A DNA stretch of 64,000 bases from Siphonodentalium dalli (GCA_032622095.1 CP136069.1:43746194-43810193), one strand, 5' to 3'. Positions 10,444 to 22,905 are shown, numbered from the stretch's first letter. Numbers and translations: made by a program. Notes: generated by a model from the sequence alone, not told the origin.

Positions 10444-12660
10444 ACTGTATATCACTGAAAGCAGTACTCCGTCACTAATCATTGGTATGGACATTTACTC
10501 GACTTTTCACAAGCGATAACACACACTAAAAAATATTATTTAACAACCAAAACTACCACATACTTGTAGATCAGAGCTTCTAGTACATTTCTAGTGTGGT
10601 GTCAATGCATGTTTCAGATGTTAGTCGTGACATTCTTCGCATAAAGCGAGAGCATATTTCTACCGCCTCGAACTTTCAGCCATTTTGTATTTGTAAAAAT
10701 CCGTCAAAACAGTGAATAAGGAATCGGAAACGGAACGAACATAATTGGATTCCGGCTATAACATGTTCTTGTTTGTTTCGAGTTTATTTTCGATTCAAAT
10801 ATTTTTAAACTTTAAAAGCACATATAACAACAATGGATAACACGATGAGTTTGGAGACAACGATATATATATGTATATTCAAATGTTTTTAAAGGTTACC
10901 CATGCATATACTTTCTATTTTTGTTTTAAAATATGCATGTTCAGACCTGCACGTTTTGAGCTTTGGTGGGGGTATTTAATTAAAATTTCATCATGGGTCA
11001 TGTTGGAAGGTGCGACCTTGTTTGGATATTAATCTCATATTAACCTCAATAATTCAGTATACTTTTAATTATCAGTGTGCTCTCGTTGCCTGTGAGCTTA
11101 TTTTGACCCAAAGAGTCTATCCCCGCGTCGATTGGTAGAACATGACTATTTAAAATATGCGGAAACCGCATTAGAATGTCCTAACACACGTTAAAGTGTG
11201 CCATTAATATCATTGTCAGCATGTCTACCAACACGAAGAAAAGCCTCAATTTCCAAAAGCTGAGCATCTACCCAATACGCCAAACATATTTATGTGGCGT
11301 ACATATGACCCATCGGCTGCCATTGTGTTTATATCTCCATACCTATGTGTGTGTATAGGTTCATGATTATATATGTATATATGCATGTAACCATTTCATA
11401 ATCACCATCGTCATCATCCGACATCAACATATTATTATTATTAAAATCATCATCGCCATGACATCATCATATATCATCAAATCATTTTTTTTAAGGGCGT
11501 GGCTAAAGTGCCTTATTAGGTGTCCAAATTATTATTCCAACCTCTTTCGTGAAGACCAAAATGTTTACATCCTAATTGAGTGAGAATTTTCCAAATTGAC
11601 ACCCTAACTTACCAACTGTCGTCAAATTGTAATATATATGTAAGGTAGCCATACAGTGTTTTAGCGGCGTAGGTAATCGGCTTTAACTAATTGACGACTC
11701 TTAGACTATAATATTCAGATAGTTGTCTCGGTTTCGACTCCATATTGTCGCCAATGCTTTGTCAACGTTATTGGCACGTATATCTTATATATATACGCAT
11801 AGCGATGGCGACGTGGTCGGAACTTGGGCGTTTGATACCGAGACCACTATTTGAATATTAATGTGTGTTCCAGAACGAAAAAGTTGAAGAAAATCAACAA
11901 ATTTGTTAATTTAAAAACAATTCAAACGTTAGTGTATTCCATGCCTCAGCCCGGACATATATACCAAATTTCATTAATATCCATTGAGAAACAACGACCA
12001 AACATAACACTCCGTTTACACATTTTATTTGGAGCCGGCCACGGCCTTGGCTTACACTTTATATTGTGTCCCCACACATATCGCCACGCCCTTGGTCATT
12101 GTTTCTTTGAAATCAAACTCCATTGTTTATTAAAACTTAAAATTCAAAAAATAGTTGTTGCTGTTGCTTTCACTCGGCCGATCGTCTGATCTCCTTTCCG
12201 GTTATGTAGTTGTAAGTTCGTTCCGCCTGTTCCGTTCCGTCAATTTACTACAGATAAAGTTTTAAATGTTGACAAATTAACGGTCTCGGATTTATCTCAA
12301 AGTTCGGATTATATTTCGAGAGTCAGGTATTGTACACAATGCCTTCGTAATCTGCCATTATCACTTGATCTTACAACATAATGGTAGCAGATAAAACCAT
12401 CTAGTTATATGTGAATTTGGTGATTGAAATGAGGCGGGGTAGTGTCTAATTTTTTGCCGAAATAGTTTTTCGGCAAGCAGTCTACCATGTATTTTTAAAA
12501 CAACTACAAATGTCACATTTTTATTTTTTTCGTCGGGTAGCTTGTTGATACTCACTCAGAACAGATTAGTCTTCAACATAATTTATATACAATGTTTGTA
12601 TTTTCATGTTATAAGTGGGAACAAAATTCATAATAATGGAAAAGCACTTGGAGGTCGTGA
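10444..12660. other. No gene recognised; AT-rich with simple repeats
   Basis: It contains a degenerate CAT/ATC microsatellite at about 11403-11480 and scattered TA runs. No convincing coding frame was seen. Confidence 0.45.
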
Positions 12661-12667
12661 ATAAAGC

Positions 12668-12735
12668 TACGGCGGCCCAACTATTCGAGAGCGTCTAGCT
12701 CTGTTTGAATAGTTGGGTTCACCAACTAGAATGCA
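12668..12735. repeat. Short hairpin element, copy 2
   Basis: CCCAACTATTC and GAATAGTTGGG form a stem around gagcgtctagctctgttt. The loop and the following ttcaccaactag match the right-hand module of the copy at 16218-16305. Confidence 0.65.
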
Positions 12736-12748
12736 GCTTGACAGTTCT

Positions 12749-13320
12749 GTAGAGGGGGGTCCCTCTAAATACCAAGCAGTAGACAAATAATGAAAGTATA
12801 AGGTCGTAGTAGGTCATATAAGGTTATATGGACATGTTAATGGTTGTTTTAGTGAATATTATATGTATATTCTATCTATAAACCGCTAACAACTAATCCG
12901 ACCGATATTAGCGTTTGGTAATTGCTGCTTGGTATATAGCGTAAATACCAAGCAGTAAGTCGACTGGCTGTAAAATCCAATTAGACACAATATCTCGTAA
13001 ACACTAACTCCCATCAGCTTTTATCCGGGCTTTGGAACGGCGAAACAATCAGACATCACACAATGGAGTAGAGCGACATTGTGATTAATTGGATTTTATC
13101 ACTGGCGCTGTATATACGCTATATACCAAGCAGTAATTTACCAAGCAGTAATTACTGGCGGCTACCGTTTTGGCGTTTAATAAGTTGAAAATAGATAAAA
13201 TATTAACTAAAACAACCATTAACATGTCCATATAACCTTATATGACCTTCTACAACCTTTTAATTTCCTCATTTGTCTACTGCTTGGTATTGCTTGGTAT
13301 ATAGTGGGACCGGTAGAGGG
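12749..13320. mobile_element. Foldback MITE with 8-bp target duplication (hAT-like)
   Basis: GTAGAGGG flanks both sides (12749-12756 and 13313-13320). The element between them is about 556 bp. Its ends, GGGTCCCTCTAAATACCAAGC and the complement of gcttggtatatagtgggacc, pair imperfectly, and the match continues for about 100 bp (taaggttatatggacatgtt on the left, its complement on the right). The motif taccaagcagt is repeated at about 12770, 12942, 13124 and 13140 and inverted at about 13280. There is no coding capacity. An 8-bp duplication suggests hAT, although the ends do not begin CAG. Confidence 0.8.
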
Positions 13321-13865
13321 ACAAGATAGTGAATAAACCTAGCTTAGTAATGACTACTAAATAGATACTCGTACCTTTATATATATATACAAACATGAAA
13401 AATCAAACCGTGCTATCCCACCCTCTTCCCTCAACAGGACTGTCATGTTGCTTAAGAGATACTAGTAAGAGAACCAACAGCTCTTCGCCACCTGCATATA
13501 CACACTACTGCCATGTATGGCCGGCTTTAGACTGGCATGTCCATGACCGAAAGATGGAATCCCTAAATACAGGCAGCAGTGACAATATATGCAGCTGGCC
13601 AAGTACTGTCATCGTACATAGAAAGATAGAGAGGAAAATAGAGTAGTAGAAGAGAAATATACATATGAATACGCTCGTCTGACAAGTCATGGGCACCATC
13701 GATTGCCATCAAGGAGCGCACAGGAAAGCAAGCCAAAGCTTGCTTATTTCCACTGTGGTCCTTAATGGTAACCGACCACATGACTGACCAGGCCACAGCA
13801 CAAGTTCTCATAAGGTCGTACGGTATTATTAATAGCATGAATCACACCATTAATATTATACAAAG
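13321..13865. other. No feature recognised
   Basis: Spacer between the MITE and the 3' end of the LINE remnant. I see open frames on both strands but no coding signal. Confidence 0.4.
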
Positions 13866-16116
13866 TCAAGATTCCTCAGTACCTATAATTTTATCAAATA
13901 ATTCCTGTTTTATTAGGTGATTCCATGTAGCCAAGTTGCAGTTAGGTTCAATATATTTTACATAATTATTCCACAACGTGATTCCTGTGTAGAAAAAGCT
14001 ATTGTAACCAAATACCCTAACATGAGGCACAGATAATCTAAAGATTCCAGTCTTTCCAGACCAGAGATTATATTTACAATGAGTGTTCGAAAATTGGAAT
14101 CCATCTCTTAGGTAGGTAGGAGCTTTCCCATCTGTTATATTTTTCATGATAGTCAGCTTTCTTTGGGAAACTCTGGATTCAACCAGGCCTTCGATTATGA
14201 GGCGTGCGATCGCGCTCGCGCACCATAGCACGCCTGAAATTAAATCTTGGCGAGTAATTAATCACACTCCTCGGCGATATTCGGCGCACGATTGAAAAAG
14301 GGTTTATAATAACGATCAACCTTGTTTGCTGGAGAAGACTGACAGACATGCCGTATACGACGGAAGTAATTGTTTTAAGTTTTGCGCATGCGCTAGAACA
14401 TTATTATAGTCAGGTGCGTTTAGCGATGTCGTCGCATTCGTATGTAGGTCTGAGTAATTCTCGGCTAGATATTGTTACCAACATGACATATTTAAATTAA
14501 TCCCACCGTGCACCCCATCACCAATGCAACGTAATTTTGGTACCATGATTGTGTTGCGTTCTAAATGAAGCCGCCCCAATGGGCGGTGAAGATGAATAGA
14601 AATTGAAACTTCGGGGCAATCAAACATTATTTTTAAAAATATCGATAGAGTTCACACAACAGGAAACTCTCACGTGGTTACATGGTCTCTGACCGCATTT
14701 CATAACAACTTACATCCAACGGAAGCATTACGACGCAATTCGAGAATGGAGTTTTAATTACTTCAATGTGGAGAATACATGTGTACAAGATGAATCACAA
14801 TGGTGATAAAATTGATTTAATTTTGAGTCTTCGTTTGTCATTTTATACCCCCGAAATATCCACCAAAATCACACGCCTGGGTTTCAGGTTAGGCGAGTGA
14901 CCAACCACACTCCTGCATTTTACAGAATCGAAGGCCTGGATTCAACCGGAAGCCATTTATTGGTTTTAAACTCTTCATAACCTACCGTATATGTGAAAAT
15001 CTATCTAAGCTCAGAACAAACCGGATTAATTTGTTTTGAAATATTTGTAGTTTATTTTTGGTAGTTGTACTCAAAGAGCTATACCAAATAGAGGATGCAT
15101 AATCGAGGTGGCATTGAATTAATGAGTTAGCAAGTAGTTTCTTTGTGAAAGGGGTTAGAAAGTCAGCCTTTCTATATAAAAATTTGAGACTAGCAGTTAC
15201 TTTATTTAGTACATGTTTGGCCATTTGTTCCCCAGTGAGACTTTCATCGAGACAGGCACCAGATATTTCACCTCCTTGACGGACTGAATATTGATACCGT
15301 TGCAGCAGATTGCAAGTTCGGGACATTTATTAATTTTGCGTTTGGAGCCAAATAAGATTATATTATTATATTTCCCGAGACTATCAAAGCTGAGTCATCT
15401 GCGTACAGTAGTAACTTGCAATTTACGGCTGCAACAGCATCATTCACGTATAATAAAAACAGAAGAGGTCCCAATATTGACCCTTGAGGGACACCACACG
15501 TGATATTCATAGCATGTGAGTGTGTTCCACTTATGTCAGTAATTTGGGTCCTGTCTGACAGATATGATGAGAACCATGTTAAGGTGTTATTATCGCTGCC
15601 TAGAGCACTTAATTTGTCCAAAAGGATAGTATGGTTCACAGTGTCATATGCTTTCTGGAGGTCAATAAAGACCATTCCAGTAAGCGATCCTTTATCCATG
15701 TTCCTTCTAATAGAGTCGGTGAGAGAGATAAGGGTAGATTCGGTTGAGAAGCCAGCTCTAAACCCCGATTGATGCTCATATAATAAATTATTCTGTGTTA
15801 GGTATTCTTCCATTTGTTTATAAACAATTTTCTCCAGGATTTTGGAAGCCAGATTTAGGATGGAAACCGGTCTATAATTACCGGGTGAAGTTTTTTCATT
15901 TTTCTTATAAATGGGAACCACTCTTGCAACTTTCAAATCGTTTGGAATGATCCCGTAGTGTATTGTCAGATTTATAATGTGTGTCAAGGGGGAAGAAATC
16001 ACTGAAGCGCCATCTCGAAGAAACCTTGCTGGTATCAGATCCAGCAAGGTGTGAGTGTGGTGGCTGTGAACTTGCCAATATAGTGATGAACAGATTAGCT
16101 GGAATGCAACTGGCAT
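13866..16116 (-). pseudogene. Degraded LINE (Jockey/CR1-like) reverse transcriptase
   Basis: The reverse transcriptase reads on the minus strand from about 16110. LLDLIPARFLRDGA and NYRPVSILNLASKILE come first, then FIDLQKAYDTVNH, GVPQGSILGPLLFLLYVND and the catalytic LLYADDSA near 15385. The C-terminal region continues at 15326-14982 and, after an inserted element, at 14174-13866 (KAPTYLRDGFQF, FYTGITLWNN). Damage includes loss of about 100 bp just after the YADD box, frameshifts near 15270 and 14985, and the 750-bp MITE. There is no endonuclease, so the copy is 5'-truncated at about 16110. It differs clearly in sequence from the LINE at 3566-4549, so the two are separate families or subfamilies. 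Confidence 0.9.
14175..14947. mobile_element. MITE inserted in the LINE, 10-bp target duplication
   Basis: GGATTCAACC stands on both sides (14175-14184 and 14938-14947). Between them is a 753-bp element with perfect 12-bp inverted ends, AGGCCTTCGATT (14185-14196) and its complement (14926-14937). Removing it restores the LINE sequence from WLPVES to RVSQRKL, which proves the insertion. No transposase frame is present. A duplication of 9-10 bp suggests a Mutator-like origin; this is inference. A CpG-rich patch (gcgatcgcgctcgcgc) lies just inside the left end. Confidence 0.85.
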
Positions 16117-16217
16117 CAGCTGATGCCAATATTATCGTTATCTGTTCATAATCATCATTGGCAAAATATTCTGCTGGCCATCATGGTTATTATGGCATTC
16201 CGATTGTTTCTGCTTTC

Positions 16218-16305
16218 CCTAGTCCGTAAACCTGACTTTTATTATCAGAGCATAGCTCTATAAAAGCGTCTAGCTCTGTTTGATTAGATGGGTCCACCGA
16301 CTATG
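16218..16305. repeat. Short hairpin element, copy 3 (longest)
   Basis: This copy joins the module of 10391-10443 to that of 12668-12735. Its ends, tagtccgtaaacc and gggtccaccgacta, are imperfect inverted repeats, so the three copies look like members of one family of about 90 bp. Confidence 0.6.
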
Positions 16306-16310
16306 CTTTC

Positions 16311-17449
16311 CCCAGCTGCTTTCCCTGCATCAAAGTGAGAAAACGGTAGATCAAAGTTCAAAAGAACTGTTGTGTTTTGTGTTGTACAGTAAGTAATGGT
16401 AACTTGTTACATTGTAAGTATGGTCAGTCTTTTACATTTAAATAGTACTTCATGGTGGTTAATAAAGTGTATTAACATTAAAGCATAATCATAGGCATAG
16501 ATTGTGTGACTTTGATATCAATTAAACTGCTGACTTGGCCGGTAACTTGTGCACAATTGGGAATAGATTGGCAACCACATGGTCGAACACCCAACACAGA
16601 TTTTAGCACTCATCTGTGGAATTTTGAATTGTGAAAATTAGAGTATAAAGTCTGTAGCTCAAAAATTATTCTTAGTTGCAAGATCTTATCAAAGGCCCAC
16701 GGCTGTCCTTTGGTATAACTAAAGTAAGCAACATGGTCATGGTCAGATACATGTAGAATGTTCTTGAACACTTGACGTAATTTATTCTGCATTATAATTT
16801 TTATGTCATGACTGTCGGCTTCTGGGCCTCATGGGAAATCTTAAATTTACCGGTGGATAAATGTCTTCATTGTTTGATCATAAATGTTCACCATATTATC
16901 AGTAAATAGTAATGTAATATTAATTTATCATTGGCTTTACATTTTCCATTTGGTAAAACCTTTACTATAATGTGCAATAAGTTTTATGAATGTACTATGT
17001 GGCTAACTACAAGTTATTGTTATTGCCAGTGTTGCATCGCTTATAAATAGAATAATCGTCATCGGCAATGGCCGATTACTAAATTGTAACAACTGGGTAT
17101 CAGCCCTTTGGTGGTTTCTCCATATCAGTTCATCACTAGTTGCAAAACAATGTCTGTAGGCACTGCTGATGTGCTTTCTAGCTATAATTCAGTGTAGCAA
17201 TATACTACTGTAGTATCTCCTACGGGTCAATAGAAGCTCTTTGGTCCAGTGGTTAGCGTGTCAGATTTGTTTAATCGCTGTACACACAGCAGTATGGCTG
17301 CAGCCGGTTCATCGGCTATATCGGTGTGTAGAACATGAGAGGATACTCCTTACATATATAGTTTCTGTCTGGAACCATCAAAATAAATTCATTATTTGAG
17401 GAATGAAACAAGTGTGTGTCATTTCGGTGACGATGTTTGATACATGTAA
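16311..17449. other. No gene recognised; weak tRNA-like segment near its end
   Basis: Mostly featureless AT-rich DNA. At about 17236-17325, ggtccagtggttagcg followed about 60 bp later by gccggttcatcggc resembles the A and B boxes of a tRNA-derived SINE head, but the match is poor. Confidence 0.3.
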
Positions 17450-17648
17450 ATAATCGACTCCTTAACCACAGCAGAATTATGGGTAATTTTTCAGGATTTA
17501 GTCGGAAATATGGCTTGTTGCCATTCATCGGAAAGATCTCGGGGAGAGCTTTCCGATGAATGGCAACAAGCCATATTTCCGACTAAATTCTGAAAAGTTA
17601 CCCATAATTCTGCTGTGGTTAAGCAGTCGATTAATTAGGGCATTACCC
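17450..17648. mobile_element. Hairpin MITE (Tc1/mariner-like family), near-perfect palindrome
   Basis: The left arm (17450-17536, including ccttaaccacagcagaatta) and the right arm (17549-17638) are almost exact complements around a 12-bp loop. Outer sequence gggcattac follows on the right. Related copies are at 22858-22905, 33822-34008 and 53303-53415, with an end fragment at 17977-18002. The best-preserved copy (33.8 kb) shows CAGTGATGCCC ends and TA flanks. Confidence 0.85.
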
Positions 17649-18144
17649 TATCTTTAAATGGGCTGGCGGCCTTCATTGTAGGTTATAATTTAGAAATAAC
17701 ATTGATCAAATTATGATAATTTCCTCAAGAATATACTAACAGTATGACATAATGATGAAATGAATGTGATATCATTCACAAAACACGCGTTGTGTCCAAG
17801 AACATACAGATCGAGTGTTGTTTAGTTTCTTGCAAAAAGCGCAGTGGATTGTTAATAAGCATATTCACAATATTGCGCCATTTCCTTATTTAGATTCATG
17901 CGCATTATACTGTTAGTTGTAAAACCCCTAATTTGGTGCTTCTACAACTTACAACTCACAATATGACTCATAGTAAAGTCGATTATTTAGGGCATTACTG
18001 TATATGAATTATCCATTGAATGGGTAATTATTCCACAAATACATGAATACCAATTGTAGGTTCAAATGTTGTAGAAAGCTGAAGTGTTCTTTTGATATGG
18101 GATGCTGTTTTCACTTTTGTCAATTTCTCTTTCAAGCACAGAAG

Positions 18145-18286
18145 ATGGCGAAAAGTATACGCAGTAAGCGAAAACGAAAGATGAGAGCTATCAAGCGTGA
18201 AAAATATGGCAAGCGAGAATTAGCAAGTCTGAAAGACATGATAAAGAATTCATCGCTAAATGAACAAGTAAAAGATCTTGTGAAAT
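18145..18286 (+). CDS. LLPH: LLPH (LAPS18-like) protein, first coding exon
   Basis: The ATG at 18145 starts MAKSIRSKRKRKMRAIKREK, which closely matches the highly conserved N-terminus of LLPH, a small basic nuclear/nucleolar protein known from learning-related screens in Aplysia (LAPS18). It continues for 47 codons and reaches a donor site, AAAT|GTAAGATA, at 18287. A polypyrimidine tract ending ctttcaagcacag lies just before the ATG (acceptor at about 18141), so a 5' UTR exon should lie upstream. The later part of LLPH, including the conserved DEHGQYP/WMN region, is not visible downstream. The 100-N gap at 19516 follows by 1.2 kb, and possible polyadenylation signals lie at 19787 and 20009, so the missing exons may be in the gap. 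The first exon is confident; the full gene structure is not. Confidence 0.8.
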
Positions 18287-18944
18287 GTAAGATAATATTC
18301 AGCTATTATATTTCATTGCGTAAAACACATGCTCAATATAGGTTTTCATTCATTGTCCCCAAAAATTGAGGATTATACTATAGAAAGAGTGCAGTCTGTC
18401 CATCTGTTGGTTTTGCCATCCGTCCACAAACATTCGTTGTCTGGATGATGACTTGAATAATATTTAACAGACTTTTATGAATTCTGGTACAAGGTATACA
18501 TATCAGAATTATGCCACTTTTCGTCTTTAGAATGTGATGAACTCCAGTTGATTGCTATCAAATTTAAAATGTGGACTATTCACGTGAAGATAAATGTCAA
18601 ACAATATAATTCCAGTGTTCCCGCTGGGCCTTAGATTCAAGGAATAAGACAATGAGACATTCAAGGCCTGGATAACCTTGAAATTGCATGTGGCAGACTT
18701 GTATTCTATGACAATTCAATTCCTTATGAATATTTCCCAGTTGATAGTAGTGATGGTAGACAAAGAATGACCCTGTGAAATAGGAATATGACAATCGAGG
18801 CCACGAAAACACCCATAATGGTTCTGTGAGACCCACGTACAGTATGTGTAAAATGGGGATGCACAATGGCACTTGACATACTATAACTTTTGTACAAGTT
18901 CTGATGTTATATATTGATGTTTGATGGCTCAAAAGAATGTGGTG

Positions 18945-18984
18945 GCGGGGGGGGGGGGGGGGGGGGGGGGGGGGTGGGGGGGGG
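18945..18984. repeat. Long poly-G run with one interruption
   Basis: About 29 consecutive G, a T and about 9 more G. It is G-quadruplex-prone, and its length is likely uncertain. It is presumably within an LLPH intron. Confidence 0.85.
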
Positions 18985-19515
18985 TCTGCAGAAAAAGTCC
19001 AGACACAGAGGAGTGTGTGTGGGTGGTTCTTCGAGGTCGAAAAAATGTGTGATGCAAACTTTTTCCAATCAGCATATCTATCTAAGTTTAATTAGGAACT
19101 TTTAAGATTTTGTAATTATATCACTAAGTTATGTTCTGTGTTTACCTTTTGCATCATTTCTGATTACTATTTGCCCCTATTAGTGACTAGAGAACACTGT
19201 ATGCATCACCAGGTTGGACAGTCATGATTATATCATACCGGTACTGTATGTAGCCCAGCTGTGTAGCTATTGAGATGGCTGATTTTTTAGGCTACTTCAA
19301 GCAAAATTCATATCATTTCATTTCAAAGGCACAGGTATTAAAATATATTATTGAGCCTATATTCCACTCTCAATACTATCACATGTTACATGTACTTCAA
19401 GCTATCAAGGTCTTATTCTTTCACAGTATTTCTGCTAGTTGATATTCAAGCCAATAAGCATGTACCAGCAGTCTTATACATGGCTACATATAACAACATA
19501 AAACCATTTTGAATG

Positions 19516-19615
19516 NNNNNNNNNNNNNNNNNNNNNNNNNNNNNNNNNNNNNNNNNNNNNNNNNNNNNNNNNNNNNNNNNNNNNNNNNNNNNNNNNNNNN
19601 NNNNNNNNNNNNNNN
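19516..19615. other. Assembly gap, 100 N
   Basis: Exactly 100 N, a conventional scaffold gap of unknown true length. Confidence 1.
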
Positions 19616-19786
19616 TATAAACCTGGAATGTTTTTAAATGTAAATGCAGTGCCTGTAGGATATCCTAATTATATGTATGTTTGTAATTTAATTATCACTT
19701 TCTGGTCTGGTATCTCTGAATGGAACAAAACGTGTTATCCAGGAATGAAATATGGACTTGTTGTGTACATTACTGTGCTGTATATG

Positions 19787-20014
19787 AATAAAATACATAT
19801 TTGTGTTTTACGATTTTGATTGAGTCAGGGCTACCTGTCCTCAGAGATTTTATTCGTCTTTTACAATGTTTTAGCTAATACACATGTAATTTATTTTTCG
19901 AATAGGCTGTGTTTTATTCACGTTACAGTTTTTGTACATTTTCATTGTTTTACAGGTCAGTTAAGAGCTCAATGCTCATGTTTGTAATTTAAAATGCCTG
20001 ACTTTATAAATAAA
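19787..20014 (+). promoter_or_regulatory. Possible polyadenylation signals
   Basis: AATAAA occurs at 19787-19792 and at 20009-20014 on the plus strand, downstream of the LLPH exon and the gap. Either could end that transcript, but AATAAA is common in such AT-rich DNA. Confidence 0.25.
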
Positions 20015-20499
20015 GCTTTTGAACTTGAACTTTGAACAGGTTGCTGTGCGTAAAAATTGTCCGTCGTTATGTTAGAGATTGATATTGGCCGATTACCATT
20101 TAGTGAAGGAAATGTAACATGTAGCCGAAAGTGTATTTTGGATCATCACCGAGGAAGGCCAGTGGCCGAAAGCTTTGATTGTTGAGCGGTTATTATAGAT
20201 AATAAATGATGATTTAACAACACTTTGATTATTTGGCTACCCACAACATTCCCAATACTGATTTAATTTGTTCTCCGTGTGTGACGCATGTGGCTTTACA
20301 ACGGTTCGCAATACACCACACTATAAACATTTATCACATGATTAGCACTATTTTCCGATGTAATATTCGAGCGTAATAGACACGTGTAATATCGTCGCGT
20401 GCAATGACGTCACGCTGCTCTTTGTGACAATGATCGCTGGCTGCAGTTAATTGTTGTTTTCGATATAATTTTAGCGATTATATATGATCATGTGATAAA

Positions 20500-20655
20500 A
20501 AGTATCTCAAACTCGTTCTATTTTATACGTAATTTATCAACCTCGTCCACTAAATTCTATTTGAGCCTCGGTAAACCTCGGCTCAAATCGAATTTAGTGA
20601 ACTCGGTTGATAAATTCCGTATAAAATAGTAACTCGTTTGAGATCCTCTATATAT
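20500..20655. repeat. Inverted repeat with ~70-bp arms
   Basis: The left arm (tatctcaaactcgttctatt, then atttatcaacctcg and ctcaaatagaatt in mirrored form) pairs with the right arm (gaatttagtgaactcgg, gataaattccgtataaaata, aactcgtttgagat) around ctcggtaaacctcgg. No other copy was noticed in the window. Confidence 0.75.
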
Positions 20656-20854
20656 GAAATGAACAATCGTCATATTACACAATATTAAAATAATGTGATG
20701 TGGAAACAAACAGTCAGTTAGTTTGCGAAAGTATATCGAACATGTTATCTCCAAAAGTCACTTTGTTTTAGTCGGAAATATTACAATTTTTATCTTTGAC
20801 TCAACACACTGATTTATAAATTCAAAACATCATGTTCCAGTGGTTCTCAATGGC

Positions 20855-21000
20855 TTAAAAGGGGTATTGTACATCATTTTCAATAAATTCCCGGTAACAA
20901 CAACGATCTAATATCGATAATATATAGAAAAATAAGTAATTTGAGTCGAAGATGTATTCCGTAAACTTTCATGTTAATATGTTATCTTAAAATCAAAGTT
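20855..21000. mobile_element. Truncated relative of the TTAA element at 6067
   Basis: It starts TTAAAAGGGGTATTGTAC and carries aataaattcccggtaacaac and atctaatatc, as in 6067-6200. No matching right end was found, so it is a left-end fragment. Confidence 0.7.
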
Positions 21001-21788
21001 AATAATTTGATAAAAATTATATTACGAATTTATGTGTACAAGACGTAATAAAATTAATTGACGGATAGTGGATTGGGCAACGCGTGCATGGAACACATTA
21101 TAGTGTATAAAAACACGGGACGTATACTCAAGCCACTCACTGACTAGTGACTATACAATAACTTAAATGAGTATATGGGATTAGTATGCATATAATATAA
21201 CATTTGCTTGAAACTTGTACAAAAATTACCCGACAACGACAATTTGTATGTTGGCATTCCTGCTAATCTGGCATCCGTAACATTACTTCGTACTCATACA
21301 GACTTTCAAATAATGGAAATCTTGTTACCTTATTCGAAGCAGAGAATATCGAGACGTCTGTGTCTCAGAAGGTGTCCATAGAGTAATAGAAAATAGCTGA
21401 AATCATAGAATTATTTCCCCAATTACGCTCCCGGAATGCAACCTAATTCAACCTAAGATATAGAGTTATTCCCCTTCCATAGAAAATAATAGACTTATCA
21501 GCACAGTCCATATGAAACTTAAACACAGAGAACACGTCGGTATCTCAACAAAAACAACATGTTCACAGCTTATTGGACCAGATAAGTTGATAATACAATG
21601 TTTTGGCGCTTTCAAATGGCATATAATGTGGCATATATTTTATATAACGTGATCTGGGGGATCGAAAATTAAGTGGGCCCTTAACATTTGATATCGTATC
21701 GGACTAATTGGTCATTTATCGGTAATTCTATTGTAGCAGCAATATTTACAAAACGATGGTTTTGACATGCGAAATATCATTATTGTAT

Positions 21789-22582
21789 ACTCTTATAACT
21801 AATGTGTAGAATCAATTACACATCAAATGTGTAAACCCGGTTAATACACATAGCCATGTGTAGTTTTACATACAAATACATTGACCAAGGCCATTCTACA
21901 CATAATGTGTATATTTTGTTACACACAATTGTGTAAGAATGTAGAGCATGCTCATTGCGGTGGCTTCAGTTTCATAGTCTGCTACATGACGGCCATATTG
22001 TTTGAGTATTTTTTTTTAAATAAAATCTACAGCGATCGTATAGACAAGGAATGTAAGTTCAGAATTCCGACTTGTGGGTATAGTATTAATGATATATATG
22101 ATGAATTATTTGTTAAAACTTTCATGACGAATACTGCACTCAGACTCGTTCATATGATTGTTGTAAATACGGTAATACTAATATTATGCAACCACACAGC
22201 TACGCTGGTTTGTTCACGAAAACTCACACATGAGAGAGCAAAATATTACGTACCATTGTACACCATGAAAGTTTTAACATATAACTCTCCATGTCATCAA
22301 TACTATATACCCACAGTTCGGAATACTGAACGTTCATTCTTGTTTACGTTCATTCTATATGTGTAAGAATTTACACAAAATGTGTTGATTTTATGCACAA
22401 CAGTGTGTATAAATGTGTAGAAATTGACCCATTTATTGTGTAAAAATTCTAACACAATTTGTGTACGTACATAAAACTACACATATACTACAAAAATATG
22501 TTTAAGATCAAAAATAAATAATGATTGTGTAGCAGGGCTACACATTGTGTGTAGAAAACCTACACATTACTCATAAGAGGAT
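21789..22582. mobile_element. Element bordered by ACACA/TGTGT palindromic arrays
   Basis: The ends are imperfect inverted repeats: actcttataactaatgtgtag at the left, and at the right the complement of ctcttatgagtaatgtgtag. Both terminal regions (21790-21940 and 22355-22575) carry many copies of ttacaca and tgtgtaa in both orientations, such as acacattgtgtgtag, while the middle 400 bp lacks them. A 161-codon open frame inside looks non-coding. Dense subterminal motifs in both orientations resemble those of CACTA-type transposons. Confidence 0.6.
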
Positions 22583-22857
22583 TATTAATAATGAAAATAT
22601 ATAAGAACAGTCTATCTCTCGTGTACTTGTTGGTGATAGTTACCTTACAGACGTTGGTGTTATTTCACGTGCACATGAATCCATATCGAAGATATTTAGT
22701 TCCTTTAATCCACCGATTTGCATAGTAAACTTAACATAATTATTTTGTAAACAGTCCGCCATTTGTCCCGAACCAATCGCCGATAAAAAACGAGTAACTA
22801 TATTTTATTTATATGATAGAATGACGTTGTGTTCTGGCTATTCGTTGAGTAACTACA

Positions 22858-22905
22858 CCAATGCCCTAAATAATCGACTCCTTAACCACAGCAGAATTAT
22901 GGGTA
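22858..22905. mobile_element. Left-end fragment of the hairpin MITE family
   Basis: aatgccctaaataatcgact, ccttaaccacagcagaatta and tgggta match the left end of the copy at 17450; the sequence then stops matching. Confidence 0.75.

Noticed and set aside
17236-17325. tRNA gene
   Set aside because: Only loose A/B-box resemblance; no cloverleaf could be drawn.
18914-19105. Glycine-rich frame
   Set aside because: Produced by the poly-G run.
21881-22366. 161-codon frame
   Set aside because: It lies inside a repeat-bordered element, has AT-driven composition and no recognisable motif.
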